Source of the DNA: Fen-1301 sp963786395 | Lineage (GTDB): Bacteria > Bacteroidota > Ignavibacteria > Ignavibacteriales > Ignavibacteriaceae | Length of the DNA: 64,000 bases | Direction: 5' to 3' | Assembly: GCA_963786395.1 (NCBI GenBank) | Contig: CAWAZD010000014.1 | Span: 1-64,000 of the forward strand | In this document: positions 18,920 to 29,460 of the stretch, one piece after another | Layout: every line of letters begins with the position of its first letter | Position numbering within the stretch: position 1 is the first letter of the stretch | Notes under the pieces: model-generated | Database searches by the model: none | Told to the model about the DNA's origin: nothing | The model's input: the letters and a program-made list of their open reading frames with translations, nothing else | Made by a program: the position numbers and the translations under genes

Positions 18920-20794
18920 ATGAAATTCGATGTTTTGGTCATAGGTGGTGGACACGCCGGAATTGAGGCTTCGCATGCTGCAGCTTCAATGGGTTGTTCT
19001 ACTGCCCTCGTTACGATGGAAAAGAATGCGATCGGTCGCATGTCCTGCAACCCGGCAATTGGAGGAACCGCAAAAGGTCACCTTGTCAGAGAAGTGGATG
19101 CCCTTGGCGGAGTTATGGGGAAACTTGCGGATAAAACCGGCATTCAGTTCCGGATGCTTAATAAATCTAAGGGTCCTGCAGTTTGGTCACCACGCTGCCA
19201 GTCTGATAGAAAACTTTATTCAGAAGCCGCCATTGAACTTATTTCCTCAACCCCTAACCTGGAAATTATTGAGGATTCGGTCATTGAGATCCTCACTGAA
19301 GGGAATCGGATTAAAGGAGTTTTAACAATAAAAGGAGAAGAAATTCTCTGCTCCGCACTTATTCTTTCTTCGGGAACTTTCCTGAATGGACTAATGCATA
19401 CAGGATTAACTTCCACAAAAGGCGGGCGATACGGCGAAAAACCTTCCGTCGGAATAACTGAATCTCTTTATAAATTAGGTTTTGAATCGGCACGGTTGAA
19501 AACCGGAACGCCTCCAAGATTAAAAAAAGATACAATTGACTGGGATAATCTGGCGGTTCAACCCGGCGATGAAAACCCCCAGCCGTTTTCTCACTTTACA
19601 AATAGATCTGAGTTTCCGTACTTTACTCAGGTCCCTTGTCATGTAACCTATACAGATAAAATTGTACACGCTGTTCTAGAGAAAGGCTTTCACGAGTCGC
19701 CTATGTTCACCGGAGTAATTAAGGGAACAGGTCCCCGGTATTGCCCCTCAATCGAAGATAAAATTGTTCGGTTTGCCGAAAGGGAAAGACACCAGTTGTT
19801 CCTTGAACCGGAAGGTCTCGATTCCAATTTAATTTATCTAAATGGATTTTCTACCTCTCTGCCTGAATATATTCAGCTTGAGGCAATCCATAAAATCAAA
19901 GGTCTTGAAAATTGCGAAATGGCGCGTCCCGGTTACGCCGTCGAATATGATTTCTTTCCTCCTCACCAGGTGGATCTTACTCTGGAAACCAAACTTATTG
20001 AAGGATTGTATTTTGCCGGACAAATAAATGGAACTTCCGGTTATGAAGAGGCAGCCGCCCAGGGACTAATTGCCGGCATAAATGCAGCCGCTAAAATTAA
20101 AGGTCTGCCTGAACTGGTTCTTAAAAGAAGCGAGGCATATATCGGCGTTCTTGTTGATGACCTGGTAACCAAATCAACCGAAGAGCCCTACAGGATGTTT
20201 ACCTCGCGCGCCGAACACCGCCTGCTGCTTCGACAAGATAATGCCGACCGGCGCCTCTTTGCCTATGGTCATAAATATGGTCTTATTTCTGACGAGGCAA
20301 TGACAGAAATGCTGGAAGACGAAAAACTGATTAATAATTCCATCACTCTGTTTAACACATTGAAACTTCATGCAAGAAATGTAAATCCATTTCTTGAAAG
20401 CAGGGGACTCGCTGAAATAGAATCCACGGAAACTATTTCTAAATTGTGCAAACGTCCGGAACTTACAATTAAAGATATAGTCCCTCTCCTTGGTCCGGAA
20501 AGGGACCCGCTCATAGGAAACCTCATGAATAATGAAAAAGCCCTGGAACAGGTAGAGATTGAACTAAAATATGAGGGGTATATTAAGCAGCAATATTTTA
20601 TGGTAGACCGCCTTGAAAGATATGAGCATTCAAAGATTCCTTTAACACTAAATTATCATAATGTTAAAGCATTGTCCACCGAAGGAAGGGAAAAACTTAA
20701 TAAGGTTAAACCCCGCTCAATAGGTCAGGCTTCCAGAATTTCCGGTGTTACCCCTTCAGATATTTCAATATTATTGGTATATTTAAAGAACTAA
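18920..20794 (+). CDS. mnmG: tRNA uridine 5-carboxymethylaminomethyl modification enzyme MnmG (GidA)
   Basis: FAD-binding partner of MnmE in wobble-uridine modification. It starts MKFDVLVIGGGHAGIEA with the dinucleotide-binding GGGHAG. The body carries MSCNPAIGGTAKGHLVREVDALGG, PPRLK and GQINGTSGYEEAAAQGLIAGINAA, all family landmarks, and the length of 624 residues is normal. The start at 18920 is chosen for the AGGAGA ribosome site just before it and because 18887-18919 is largely parS. No frame break. RsmG follows after 15 bp. Confidence 0.97.
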   Translation: MKFDVLVIGGGHAGIEASHAAASMGCSTALVTMEKNAIGRMSCNPAIGGTAKGHLVREVDALGGVMGKLADKTGIQFRMLNKSKGPAVWSPRCQSDRKLYSEAAIELISSTPNLEIIEDSVIEILTEGNRIKGVLTIKGEEILCSALILSSGTFLNGLMHTGLTSTKGGRYGEKPSVGITESLYKLGFESARLKTGTPPRLKKDTIDWDNLAVQPGDENPQPFSHFTNRSEFPYFTQVPCHVTYTDKIVHAVLEKGFHESPMFTGVIKGTGPRYCPSIEDKIVRFAERERHQLFLEPEGLDSNLIYLNGFSTSLPEYIQLEAIHKIKGLENCEMARPGYAVEYDFFPPHQVDLTLETKLIEGLYFAGQINGTSGYEEAAAQGLIAGINAAAKIKGLPELVLKRSEAYIGVLVDDLVTKSTEEPYRMFTSRAEHRLLLRQDNADRRLFAYGHKYGLISDEAMTEMLEDEKLINNSITLFNTLKLHARNVNPFLESRGLAEIESTETISKLCKRPELTIKDIVPLLGPERDPLIGNLMNNEKALEQVEIELKYEGYIKQQYFMVDRLERYEHSKIPLTLNYHNVKALSTEGREKLNKVKPRSIGQASRISGVTPSDISILLVYLKN

Positions 20795-20809
20795 TTTTTA
20801 AAGGGTTTT

Positions 20810-21493
20810 ATGATCGACGTTCAGGAAAAATACTTTAAGGAACTTTCTTCATTTTATTGGGAGAATGGGTTTAATCCTGATTCGATGAAAGTTGAAAGAC
20901 TGGCTTACTTTGCTGAGCTTCTTGCCGAAAAAAATGACTCTGTAAATCTTATCTCCCGAAAAGATATTGATTCAATAATCGAAAACCACATATTCATTTC
21001 CTCGTATATTACAAAATTCATACCCGAGAAATGTACAAACTTCCTGGATATTGGCACGGGCGGCGGGTTCCCCGGAATTCCTCTCGGAATTATGAGACCG
21101 GAAATGAAGGGTGTCCTTGTCGATTCTACCGGTAAAAAAATCGAAGCCGTAATAGAATTTGTTAATAAATTAAAACTCAGTAATATTGTTGCCGTTAATG
21201 ACCGCGTTGAAAGTCCTGAGTTTATTGAAAAGCATAAAGAATCTTTCGACCTTGTAATCAGCCGCGCAACCGTACCTTTGATAATTCTTTTCAGATATGC
21301 CTTTCCCCTTATAAAAGAAAAAGCTTTTATCGCCGCAATAAAAGGCGGGGATATTGAAGAGGAATATAAAAAAGCCGAATTAAAGTATAAGTCTTATATT
21401 AAGAAGTCCACTGTCTTTGAACTTAATTATAAGCCCTCAAACATCCGCAACCAGAAAGGCAAAAAACTTATACTCCTCGAAATCAACAAGTAA
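20810..21493 (+). CDS. rsmG: 16S rRNA (guanine-N7)-methyltransferase RsmG
   Basis: A 227-residue methyltransferase that modifies a guanine (G527 in E. coli numbering) of 16S rRNA. The SAM-binding motif LDIGTGGGFPGIPL is near residue 82 and the catalytic-region motif LVISRATVPL is near 152. Start ATG at 20810, 15 bp after mnmG, so probably co-transcribed. The mnmE-mnmG-rsmG order is common beside the origin of replication. Confidence 0.95.
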   Translation: MIDVQEKYFKELSSFYWENGFNPDSMKVERLAYFAELLAEKNDSVNLISRKDIDSIIENHIFISSYITKFIPEKCTNFLDIGTGGGFPGIPLGIMRPEMKGVLVDSTGKKIEAVIEFVNKLKLSNIVAVNDRVESPEFIEKHKESFDLVISRATVPLIILFRYAFPLIKEKAFIAAIKGGDIEEEYKKAELKYKSYIKKSTVFELNYKPSNIRNQKGKKLILLEINK

Positions 21494-21498
21494 TGATG

Positions 21499-21548
21499 GT
21501 AGACTTTGATTGTCATCCCTGCGTAAGCAGGGATCCCATTAGTCTACC
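21499..21548. repeat. 50-bp palindrome after rsmG
   Basis: Outer arms GGTAGACT (21499-21506) and AGTCTACC (21541-21548) enclose an inner hairpin, ATCCCTGC/GCAGGGAT. It belongs to the same dispersed family as 10070-10112 and 26989-27034. It could end the mnmE-mnmG-rsmG transcript, though there is no long T run. Confidence 0.65.
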
Positions 21549-21558
21549 GATATAAAAC

Positions 21559-22337
21559 ATGAAATTTAAAATCTCCTTCTCTTTATATTAATTTTCTCCA
21601 CCATCTCCTTCCCCCAATTCAAGGAGATCTCCACCGACTTCAATAAATTCTTTAAAACAGGGGCTGAGACTTTTACCAACCCCGCAAAATGGAAAACATC
21701 CGACTGGCTTTTACTTACCGGCACTGCTGCTGTTATTGCGGGATCTTCCTTTGCAGATGAACCGGTCAGGGATATCGCCCTGAGAAATAAATCAGCATTC
21801 AACGATTACCTTTTCCAATATGATAAAGCCTTTAATTTTGCTGTCCCCTTAATCGGCATAATTGGAACTTATGGTTATGGACTCGCATTCAAAGATCCAA
21901 AAATCAGAAACCTTGGTCTCCAATTAACTGAATCCTGTGCCTATTCCGGAATCATTACAGTTGCTTTAAAATCCATAGTCGGCAGAGCAAGACCCTACAA
22001 CAACAAAGGAAACTCGAACTTCAATCCATTCACATTAAATAATGATCAGCTCTCCTTCCCATCCGGACACGCAACACTGTCATTTGCATTCTGTACAGTA
22101 ATGGCTAATCACCTTGATAATATTTACTGGAAAATTGGTTGGTATTCAATTGCAGCTTTGGTTAGTTCCGCAAGAATATATCACGACCAGCATTGGTTGT
22201 CAGATGTTTTAGCCGGTTCAGCAATCGGTTATTTTATCGGAGATTATGTATCTAAAAATCCGGAAAACCGTTCCGAGCAACAGGGAAGACCTATCTCTGA
22301 TTTTAACCTTTCTTTTTCTCTACAATTAAGCAATTAA
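21559..22337 (+). CDS. PAP2-family phosphatase, frameshift in signal peptide
   Basis: Membrane-associated lipid or undecaprenyl-pyrophosphate phosphatase-like protein. The three PAP2 motifs are present: KSIVGRARPY, PSGHATLSF and SARIYHDQHWLSDVLAG, with hydrophobic stretches between them. ATG at 21559 gives MKFKISFSLY and then a stop; shifting one base near 21583 continues LIFSTISFPQFKEI and stays open to 22337. Without that correction only 22101-22337 has an ATG start. A second PAP2 gene is at 34670. Substrate unknown. Confidence 0.8.
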
Positions 22338-22349
22338 CCTTCCGCTACT

Positions 22350-23126
22350 CTAAGTGTCCTGAATAAATCTAGCCACCTTTAATACCATAGCTCTGGGAAA
22401 GAACCTCACAGAATTTGCAACCAAATAATTCAGGATACCATGTATGGCAACCGTTTTTCCTTTCATCATTGCTTTATAACCAAATTCTGCTACATCTTTA
22501 GAAGAGGGAAGTTTTCTATCTCTAACCATTCTTGTTTCATTTATAGCGGCTACATCCTGAAATCCACTTCTGGTCGGTCCCGGACAAAGAGCCGTAATTG
22601 TAACTCCTTTACCATTTACTTCGTTATTGATTGCTTCAGAAAAACTTAATACATATGCCTTAGTAGCATAATAGACAGCCATTGTGGTTCCCGGTTGAAA
22701 GGCAGCCGTAGACGCGACATTCATAACTTTACCATTACCGCGCTGAATCATATCTTTCAAAAATAGTTTTGTAAAGAGAGTTAGTGTAGTAATGTTTAGA
22801 TTTATCATTCTCTCTTCTTTATTCCAATCTGTTTCAACAAACATTCCATAATCCCCAAAGCCGGCATTGTTTATTAAAAAGTCAACCGTAATATTTTGCT
22901 GATTTATTTCATCATAAACTTCCTGAGCTGATGACGGAAGAGACAAATCTTTAACAATAACATAAACCTTAACTTTATATTGCTTTTCTATTTCTGATTT
23001 TAATTCATCCAGTTTAGATTTATTTCTCGCGACTAAAACCAGGTTATCCCCGTGTTTAGCATGCACGCGGGCAAGCTCCAATCCGATCCCGCTTGATGCG
23101 CCGGTAATTAATGCTGTTTTATTCAT
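22350..23126 (-). CDS. Short-chain dehydrogenase/reductase
   Basis: A 258-residue NAD(P)-dependent oxidoreductase. The Rossmann motif TGASSGIG is at residues 8-15 and LINNAG near 87; a catalytic Ser lies in NVASTAA and YxxxK in VYYATKAYV. The N-terminal basic residue after TGASSG and the general form fit the classical DltE/YqjQ-like group, with no membrane segment needed. Substrate cannot be told. It converges with the PAP2 gene (13 bp apart). Confidence 0.9.
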   Translation of the reverse strand: MNKTALITGASSGIGLELARVHAKHGDNLVLVARNKSKLDELKSEIEKQYKVKVYVIVKDLSLPSSAQEVYDEINQQNITVDFLINNAGFGDYGMFVETDWNKEERMINLNITTLTLFTKLFLKDMIQRGNGKVMNVASTAAFQPGTTMAVYYATKAYVLSFSEAINNEVNGKGVTITALCPGPTRSGFQDVAAINETRMVRDRKLPSSKDVAEFGYKAMMKGKTVAIHGILNYLVANSVRFFPRAMVLKVARFIQDT

Positions 23127-23528
23127 CTTAAATCTCCCGAGGCAAACCTCTAAAACATTTATAATTAATAATTCACCTGATATTAATATAATGTATTTAA
23201 CAAATCATTTTGCAAAGGTTTTAACAACACATTAGGCTGTCTTAATTCGCGGTTTAAATAATTTGCCATAAGAGAATTCAGCATCGTAGTTTAGAGGTAT
23301 TCCGCGCTTGCGGCAAGGGGATGAATCCCCTGCAAGCACAATTGTTTTTTGTCCTTCTTCCCAGGCATAAATGCCTGGGCTAATGAATTCGCTGCTTGGA
23401 TTACCGCCCCGACAGGTCTGGGCAGGCTCTTTGCGGGGATGACATTTGGAGGATTTCACACAACCTTACGAATAAGGCACAGGATAAGATATAGGATATC
23501 TCTCAGGATATCCTTAACTTTTTTGTGC
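23127..23528. other. Intergenic region with several palindromes before mfd
   Basis: No supported gene in about 400 bp. Palindromes: AGGGGAT/ATCCCCT at about 23317-23333, CCCAGGCAT/ATGCCTGGG at about 23361-23380, and a dispersed repeat at 23398-23452 (GATTACCGCCCCGAC ... GCGGGGATGAC) like the one interrupted by the IS near 250/1710. Direct repeats AGGATATC occur at about 23492 and 23504 just before mfd. Confidence 0.6.
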
Positions 23529-26500
23529 ATGAAATTCAGCACTCTTGTCACTGAAAAAATCAAGGGGTTCGGTTCTTTTAAGCATTTAACAAAAATGCTG
23601 AGGGGGAGTAGTGCGCCTGTTTATGTTTCTCCCTTATACGGATCTTCAAAAAGCCTGTTTATAAACAAAATCATAGAGTTTGAAAACCAGGTATTAGTCC
23701 TCCTGCCCGATATTAAGTCAATTGAGGAATTCCTTGTTGAACTGGATATTCTTAAACTTACTCCCGACACAATCGCAATTACAGAATATAAGCCGGAATA
23801 TCTTCAGGAAAAGCTTACCGAGATTGCTAAACGGGAAAAGCTTATTCTTGTGGCGGATTATAATCTCCTGAACTGCGAACTGCCTCAAAAGGAAAAAATA
23901 AACCAATCAACAACACTCATTCAGGCCGGAGGCGAACTGACCTATGATGAAATCCTGGAATACCTCAATCTCCTTAATTATCAGAAAGATAAATTTGTCG
24001 AGGCTCCCGGTGATTTTTCTCAGCGAGGTTCAATTATAGACTTCTGGTCCTATAGCGAAAAGAACCCCGTACGACTTGAGTTTGACGGTGACTTCCTTGA
24101 ATCAATCCGCTACTTTGAACCCGAAAGTCAGCGCTCTATTGAAGCCGTTGAAATTGCTACACTCGCCGGCTCACTTGTAGACCGGCAGGGCATGGGTACT
24201 ACTGATATATTCAGTTATTTAACAAATCCACTTGTTATTGCATCTTCTTTTGAACTCCATTCGCTCGATAATTCAAAGTTTAACTCCTTCACCGAACAAC
24301 AGGATACTCCCGCTGTAATTACAGAAGAGGTCGTCCCTGAAGAAATATCCGATGAAGAATTTCCTGATGTTGATGTTAACAAACCACCCGATGCAAAGGT
24401 AGTAATTCAATATCAAAACATCGATGCTTTTCTAAATTCAGAAAATAAAAGATGGCTAATCGAAGAGGAGCTTGGATCGGATAAAAGACTGCAATTGGGA
24501 TTATCAGATTCACCTGTAATAAATAGTAATTATGAAATACTTTTCAATATCCTGACAAGTTATTCTTCACAGGATTACGAAATAATTATTACTGCTGAAA
24601 ATGAACTCCAGTCTGACCGCCTGAGCGATCTTTTATCCCAATTCAGGACTGAACTTGCAGAGCTGATTGATTCCGGTAAAATTAAGATTGAAACTCTTGC
24701 AATTAAAAAAGGGTTCCTTTCAAAAGAAGAAAAATTCCTTCTGCTTACTGATTACGAAATATTCAACAAACCCTACAGAACCCGCATTATTAAAAGCCGC
24801 AAATACACTAAGTCAAAATCAAAGGCTTTTGCTTCAATCAAAAAAGGGGACTATGTAGTTCACGAAAACTTCGGCATCGGTAAATACGCCGGACTTGAAA
24901 CTATAAAAATCGGTGAGGCAAACCAGGAATCTATGAAGATCCTGTATAACGAGGGGGGAGTGGTATATGTTAATCTTAACTACCTTACACTTGTTAAAAA
25001 ATATTCTTCGAATGAAAATTTAATCCCCACACTCTCAACTCTCGGCACAGGCGAGTGGGCTTCAACCAAACAGAAAACAAAAAAGAAAATTAAGGAAGCC
25101 GCCCGTGAACTGATCGAACTTTACGCTAAAAGAAAAGCCGCAAAAGGTTTCGCCTTCAATCCGGATACCGTCTGGCAGAAAGAACTTGAAGCTTCATTCC
25201 TTTATGAGGATACACCCGACCAGGCTAAAGTTACTGAAGAAATTAAAGAGGATATGGAAGCCGAAAATCCAATGGACCGGCTCGTCTGCGGAGATGTTGG
25301 TTTCGGCAAAACAGAGGTTGCTGTGCGTGCTGCTTTTAAAGCAGTCCAGGATAATAAACAAGCCGCCGTACTTGTTCCGACAACTATTCTCGCTGAGCAG
25401 CATTACAATACATTCACCGACCGTCTTTCACAGTTCCCGGTTAAGGTTGCGGTTATCTCAAGGTTCCAGACAAAAAAACAACAGGTTGAAATTCTTAAAG
25501 ATCTTGAGGAAGGAAGAGTCGATATACTAATCGGAACTCACCGCCTGCTATCGAAAGATATTAAATTTCCAAACCTCGGTATTCTTATTATAGATGAAGA
25601 ACACCGCTTCGGAGTCATGGCAAAAGAAAAACTCCGTGCTGTTAAAGCTAATGTTGATACGTTAACATTAACCGCCACTCCGATTCCAAGAACATTAAAT
25701 CTCTCACTCCTTGGCGCAAGAGATCTTTCTATAATTGCTACTCCCCCTCCAAACCGTCAGCCGATCTATACTACCGTGGCTACCTTTGATGTATTTAAAA
25801 TTAAAGAATGGATTCTTAATGAATTGAAAAGGGGCGGGCAGGTTTATTTTGTACATGACCGCGTACAGTCGATTGATAAACTTGCGGGTTATCTTCATAA
25901 ATATTTACCCGACATAAAAGTCGGTATCGCTCATGGTCAGATGAAACCTGCTCAGCTTGAAGATGTAATTCATGGTTTCCTTAATAGGAAATATGATGTT
26001 CTCCTTTCTACAAAAATCATTGAATCAGGAATTGATATTCCAAATGTAAATACTATAATCGTAAACAGAGCCGACCGGTTCGGGCTCGCGGAACTGCACC
26101 AGTTACGGGGTCGTGTAGGACGTTCCAACAAACAGGCGTATTCATATTTCATAGTCCCCTCTCTAAGTGGAATTTCAAAAAAAGCCTTAAGACGGCTCCA
26201 GGCTATTGAAGAGTTTACTGATGTGGGCGCCGGATTCAGTCTTTCAATGCGTGACCTTGAAATCCGCGGCGCCGGCAATCTCCTTGGAACAGAACAAACC
26301 GGATTTATAAATGATGTGGGATTCGACCTTTATGTTAAAATGATAAATGAAACAGTCGAAGAATTAAAGTATCAGGAATTTAAAGATATCTTCAAAGAAC
26401 TTCCCAAAACTGAACAAAGAACCGAACCTACTATTGATACATTTTTTGATATCGGCATTCCGCAGGAATATATGCCTGAACAGATGGACCGCCTTAATTT

Positions 26501-26909
26501 CTATACTTCTCTTTATTCAATCAAAGATATTTCTGAAATCGAGGAACTAAGAGATGAAATGATTGATCGTTATGGACCGTTACCCATAATTGTCCATCGA
26601 CTGATATCCTCAGCTACTCTGAGATATTATTCTTCCAGGGCATTATTCGAAAGGATTATAATTCAGAGGAAAAGTATTTTTATAATTCTGCCGAAGGGAG
26701 AAAAAGAAGATTACTATACAATGAAGTTCACTGCAATGATGCGCTTTATACTCGAGCAATACAAAGACACAATTAAATTCAGCCAGCAGAAAGATGTTCT
26801 GAAATTAGTAATTGAAAATAAATTTGAAACCCCTGAAAAGATATTTGCATTCCTGATTACATTCTCCCGCCAGATCATCAAACTCTTTACTAACGATCTT
26901 CAAGATTAA
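23529..26909 (+). CDS. mfd: Transcription-repair coupling factor Mfd
   Basis: ATP-dependent translocase that removes RNA polymerase stalled at DNA damage and recruits UvrA. Length 1126 residues, normal. Order: UvrB-homology region (residues 1-350), CarD-like RNA-polymerase-interaction domain (about 437-500, KKGDYVVHENFGIGKYAG), RecG-like helicase with Walker A GDVGFGKTE near 588 and IIDEEHRFG near 686, TATPIPRTLNLSL, helicase C, and TRCF C-terminal domain from about 957. ATG at 23529 is chosen; the open frame extends upstream to 23349, but that part translates dispersed repeats. Confidence 0.96.
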   Translation: MKFSTLVTEKIKGFGSFKHLTKMLRGSSAPVYVSPLYGSSKSLFINKIIEFENQVLVLLPDIKSIEEFLVELDILKLTPDTIAITEYKPEYLQEKLTEIAKREKLILVADYNLLNCELPQKEKINQSTTLIQAGGELTYDEILEYLNLLNYQKDKFVEAPGDFSQRGSIIDFWSYSEKNPVRLEFDGDFLESIRYFEPESQRSIEAVEIATLAGSLVDRQGMGTTDIFSYLTNPLVIASSFELHSLDNSKFNSFTEQQDTPAVITEEVVPEEISDEEFPDVDVNKPPDAKVVIQYQNIDAFLNSENKRWLIEEELGSDKRLQLGLSDSPVINSNYEILFNILTSYSSQDYEIIITAENELQSDRLSDLLSQFRTELAELIDSGKIKIETLAIKKGFLSKEEKFLLLTDYEIFNKPYRTRIIKSRKYTKSKSKAFASIKKGDYVVHENFGIGKYAGLETIKIGEANQESMKILYNEGGVVYVNLNYLTLVKKYSSNENLIPTLSTLGTGEWASTKQKTKKKIKEAARELIELYAKRKAAKGFAFNPDTVWQKELEASFLYEDTPDQAKVTEEIKEDMEAENPMDRLVCGDVGFGKTEVAVRAAFKAVQDNKQAAVLVPTTILAEQHYNTFTDRLSQFPVKVAVISRFQTKKQQVEILKDLEEGRVDILIGTHRLLSKDIKFPNLGILIIDEEHRFGVMAKEKLRAVKANVDTLTLTATPIPRTLNLSLLGARDLSIIATPPPNRQPIYTTVATFDVFKIKEWILNELKRGGQVYFVHDRVQSIDKLAGYLHKYLPDIKVGIAHGQMKPAQLEDVIHGFLNRKYDVLLSTKIIESGIDIPNVNTIIVNRADRFGLAELHQLRGRVGRSNKQAYSYFIVPSLSGISKKALRRLQAIEEFTDVGAGFSLSMRDLEIRGAGNLLGTEQTGFINDVGFDLYVKMINETVEELKYQEFKDIFKELPKTEQRTEPTIDTFFDIGIPQEYMPEQMDRLNFYTSLYSIKDISEIEELRDEMIDRYGPLPIIVHRLISSATLRYYSSRALFERIIIQRKSIFIILPKGEKEDYYTMKFTAMMRFILEQYKDTIKFSQQKDVLKLVIENKFETPEKIFAFLITFSRQIIKLFTNDLQD

Positions 26910-26934
26910 CCTTCGAGGTTTTCCTTCTCGAATT

Positions 26935-26961
26935 TTCATTCCCGCGGAGGCGGGAATCCGA
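26935..26961. repeat. Dispersed palindrome TTCCCGC...GCGGGAA
   Basis: TCATTCCCGC, GGAG, GCGGGAATCC: a 7-bp stem just after mfd, a short form of the same dispersed repeat family. Confidence 0.6.
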
Positions 26962-26988
26962 TTTCTTAAAATATCAACCTCTAAATAA

Positions 26989-27034
26989 TTTGTCATCCCC
27001 GCGAAAGCGGGGATCCCCTTAATCCATGTCTAAC
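26989..27034. repeat. Dispersed palindromic repeat, near-identical to 10070-10112
   Basis: GTCATCCCCGC, GAAA, GCGGGGATCCCC then TTAATCCATGTCTAAC. It differs from the 10-kb copy only at a couple of bases over more than 40 bp. Confidence 0.75.
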
Positions 27035-27049
27035 TGAAATTCGATCCGG

Positions 27050-27075
27050 GCTGCCGGGGACCATTCCCCGGCAGC
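27050..27075. terminator. Bidirectional hairpin between mfd and T9SS fragment
   Basis: Perfect 11-bp stem GCTGCCGGGGA / TCCCCGGCAGC with a CCAT loop. On the plus strand it is followed by ATTATTTTATTG. It lies between the converging ends of mfd and the T9SS fragment. A near-copy follows the remnant at the window start. Confidence 0.7.
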
Positions 27076-27095
27076 ATTATTTTATTGTAAAAAGG

Positions 27096-27872
27096 TCATT
27101 TTGTTAATATCATCTTTTTAATCTGAACATAGTTTCCTGATTCAATCTTATAGATATATATACCGCTTGGCAGATTGCCGGCATTAAATGAAACACTATA
27201 CATTCCTTTCTCCTTGAATCCATTAACAAGAGTCATTACTTCCTGTCCCATCATATTATATACTTTTAACTTCACATTTCCATCATTTGGAAGTTGGTAA
27301 GATATTTCCGTTGAAGGGTTAAATGGATTCGGGAAATTATCATAAAGTTTGTATTCCGTAATTTCAGAAGTCTGTTTATTTGCAAAATTCTGCTTAAAAG
27401 TCTCAGCTGCTGCAAATAGAGCCCAACCTCCTTGACGCGACGTTGCCTCTGTTGAATAATATGCATCCACTTTTAATCCAAGATTATAATCCGTCCCTTG
27501 AATTTGAAGATAACTTTGTTCAATATAAGAGCCAACACCTTTCTGAACATCTCTGGCGTAAACCCAGTCACCCCAAGTGCCTCCTACTTTGAATTGTCTG
27601 TATATTTTATAATATACATTTGAGTTGGCATTATCATGCCAGGTTAATTTTGGTTTAACATTTGGAAGTCCTGGATTACCCACAACTTGCATGTTATCTA
27701 TGTTGGGAAATCCCTGGAAAATAGCAGTAATTGTGCTGTTATCTGTTGGATAAAATGTTCTTGGATTTGTAGTATTTCCATCTGACCAGTGTTGAAACCT
27801 ATAATCAATTGAATTAATCGTTTGGTCTTGAGCAGTAACTGTAAGGGGTAATGTTCGCGCATTACCTCCTTT
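27096..27872 (-). pseudogene. Secreted protein fragment with T9SS type A sorting domain, 5' truncated
   Basis: The frame is open from 27872 to the stop at 27096 but has no ATG before MQVVGNP near 27692, and no signal peptide. It begins KGGNARTLPLTVTAQ directly after a stop codon. The middle looks like a beta-sandwich surface domain (SDGNTTNPRTFYPTDNSTITAIFQ). The C-terminal 80 residues are a T9SS sorting domain (YDNFPNPFNPSTEISYQL ... SGIYIYKIESGNYVQIKKMILTK). The protein should be a secreted or surface protein whose 5' part is missing. Compare the deletion copy at 1-110. Confidence 0.75.
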
Positions 27873-27896
27873 TTATTTAAATAGCTTTAGCCTCCT

Positions 27897-29042
27897 GTCA
27901 TTTCAACTGCCCATGTACAATTATGAAATTACGTCTAGCTGGATCAGGACATAAAAAAAAAACATCATTCTCAAATAATACTGCATCTTCAAATAGAACA
28001 TTACTGTCAAGTTTAAATACAGTTTGTATATCACTTCCATTGATAATGCCCGATTCCATCATTCATGTTTATGAAAATATCATTTTCACTTCTACCTTTG
28101 ATTTGTGACATCGTTTGGATATTTGCACCATTAAAATCTTTGAGAGTATTAAATCTATTTTTCTTGTATTCATACTTTAAAAGTTTTTGATTAAAACCGA
28201 AATACATATTATTATTAACTGAAAACATTCCAACAATGTTGTAATCGATATCTAGTTGATTATAGTTCCTATTTAATGAATATCCCGTCAAATTCATAAA
28301 TACTTGTTGAATCTAAATCCTCACTCAAATAAATTAAGTAATAATTTGGGCTATCATTTATTCCTACTTTTTATATCAATGAAATTGCCCCGTTATTTCA
28401 GGCTTAATAACTATAATTCCATGATTCTCCCATCATAATGCATAATTATAGCGTAGTATTCTTTCATTCGTTGTTATTATTGGCAACTCCAACAGCATAA
28501 ATATCATTTGAAGAACTATTTGCCCATACTTTGAACAACAAATGTTAACGAATAACTGTCTATTTTAGTATTCACCGTATATTGACTAAATTGTCCCATT
28601 AATAGTACCTAAAAATGGACCCATCTGTACCTCCACCAACCCAAAAATCATCTGTCTGTAAATCCGAATATAGCTCGTGGATCAATATCTTGATCCTGAA
28701 TAGGAAAAGTTTTTTCCATGTTGAACCATCATAATGCAAGATACATTCTTTATCTATATAACCATCTACCCCAATACACCATACATCCTGTAGCTGGATG
28801 TGCCCCACATTCGAAAATAGGAACATACCATACGCGCATAGGGATTTAGTAAGCGTATCAACAGTCCATGTATAATCTCTTCTTCCGGGAGGAGGATTAT
28901 CTTTACCTGGTTCTGTTGGAGCTTTTTTGCAGCCTGATGGTATGATGAGTAGGATTGTTATTAATAATAATATTGAAGTCTTTTTCTTCAATCCCAATAA
29001 ACCTGACATGTGTAAACATTTTTTTATATCGAACCGATGCAT
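27897..29042 (-). pseudogene. Lipoprotein of propeller-like type, multiply frameshifted
   Basis: Begins MHRFDIKKCL, has a second possible start at MSGLLGLKKK, and a signal sequence with lipobox IIPSGCKKAPTEPG. After that come repeats with VWCIGVDGYI, ILHYDGSTWKKL, FWVGGGTDGSIFRY and (other frames) VWANSSSNDIYAVGV, a pattern of 'DVWAVG...HYDGSTW' units typical of extracellular propeller lipoproteins. Readable pieces are 28599-29042 and 28031-28297, then on to a stop at 27897 (IVHGQLK). At least four frame changes. Function unknown. Confidence 0.6.
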
Positions 29043-29460
29043 TTTAATCCCAATAAGTTGATATTATATTATTCACAGATAACTTTTAAGCTTATCCGAA
29101 ATAATATATTAACAAGTATTGAGATATGTAAAAACCAAAGAGAGAAATAAACTGGAGTAAAATTGCATTTGCGTAAACCTTTTAAATAAATTAGAAGCCC
29201 ATTCTTCTTTTACTAGATAAACACAACACTAATTTACGAAAAAAAGAAAAACTAAATGCAAAAATATTTAATACACGAATAATTTAATTGAAGAAATGGC
29301 TTGGTGCGGTCACTGTACAATAATTATATTATAGAGTGGAAATAGTTAATGTGAAATTTCAGTAATAATAAAGCTATAATGGATTCCCGCCTACGCGGGA
29401 ATGACATTCAGTATTGCGGACATATCGGGAGGCGGAATAGCAACGATAGACAAAAAGTGA
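29043..29460. other. Intergenic region, no gene seen
   Basis: About 418 bp, AT-rich, no open frame of note. It presumably holds the promoter of the leftward lipoprotein gene. One dispersed palindrome lies at 29378-29407. Confidence 0.6.
29378..29407. repeat. Dispersed palindrome GGATTCCCGCC-TA-CGCGGGAATGAC
   Basis: TTCCCGC and GCGGGAA arms. The flanking ATGGATTC and AATGAC match the repeat that the IS4 element interrupts at 232-257 / 1717-1741. Confidence 0.7.

Noticed and set aside
23349..23528. N-terminal extension of Mfd
   Set aside because: The open frame translates dispersed repeats and palindromes; family-like sequence starts after ATG at 23529.
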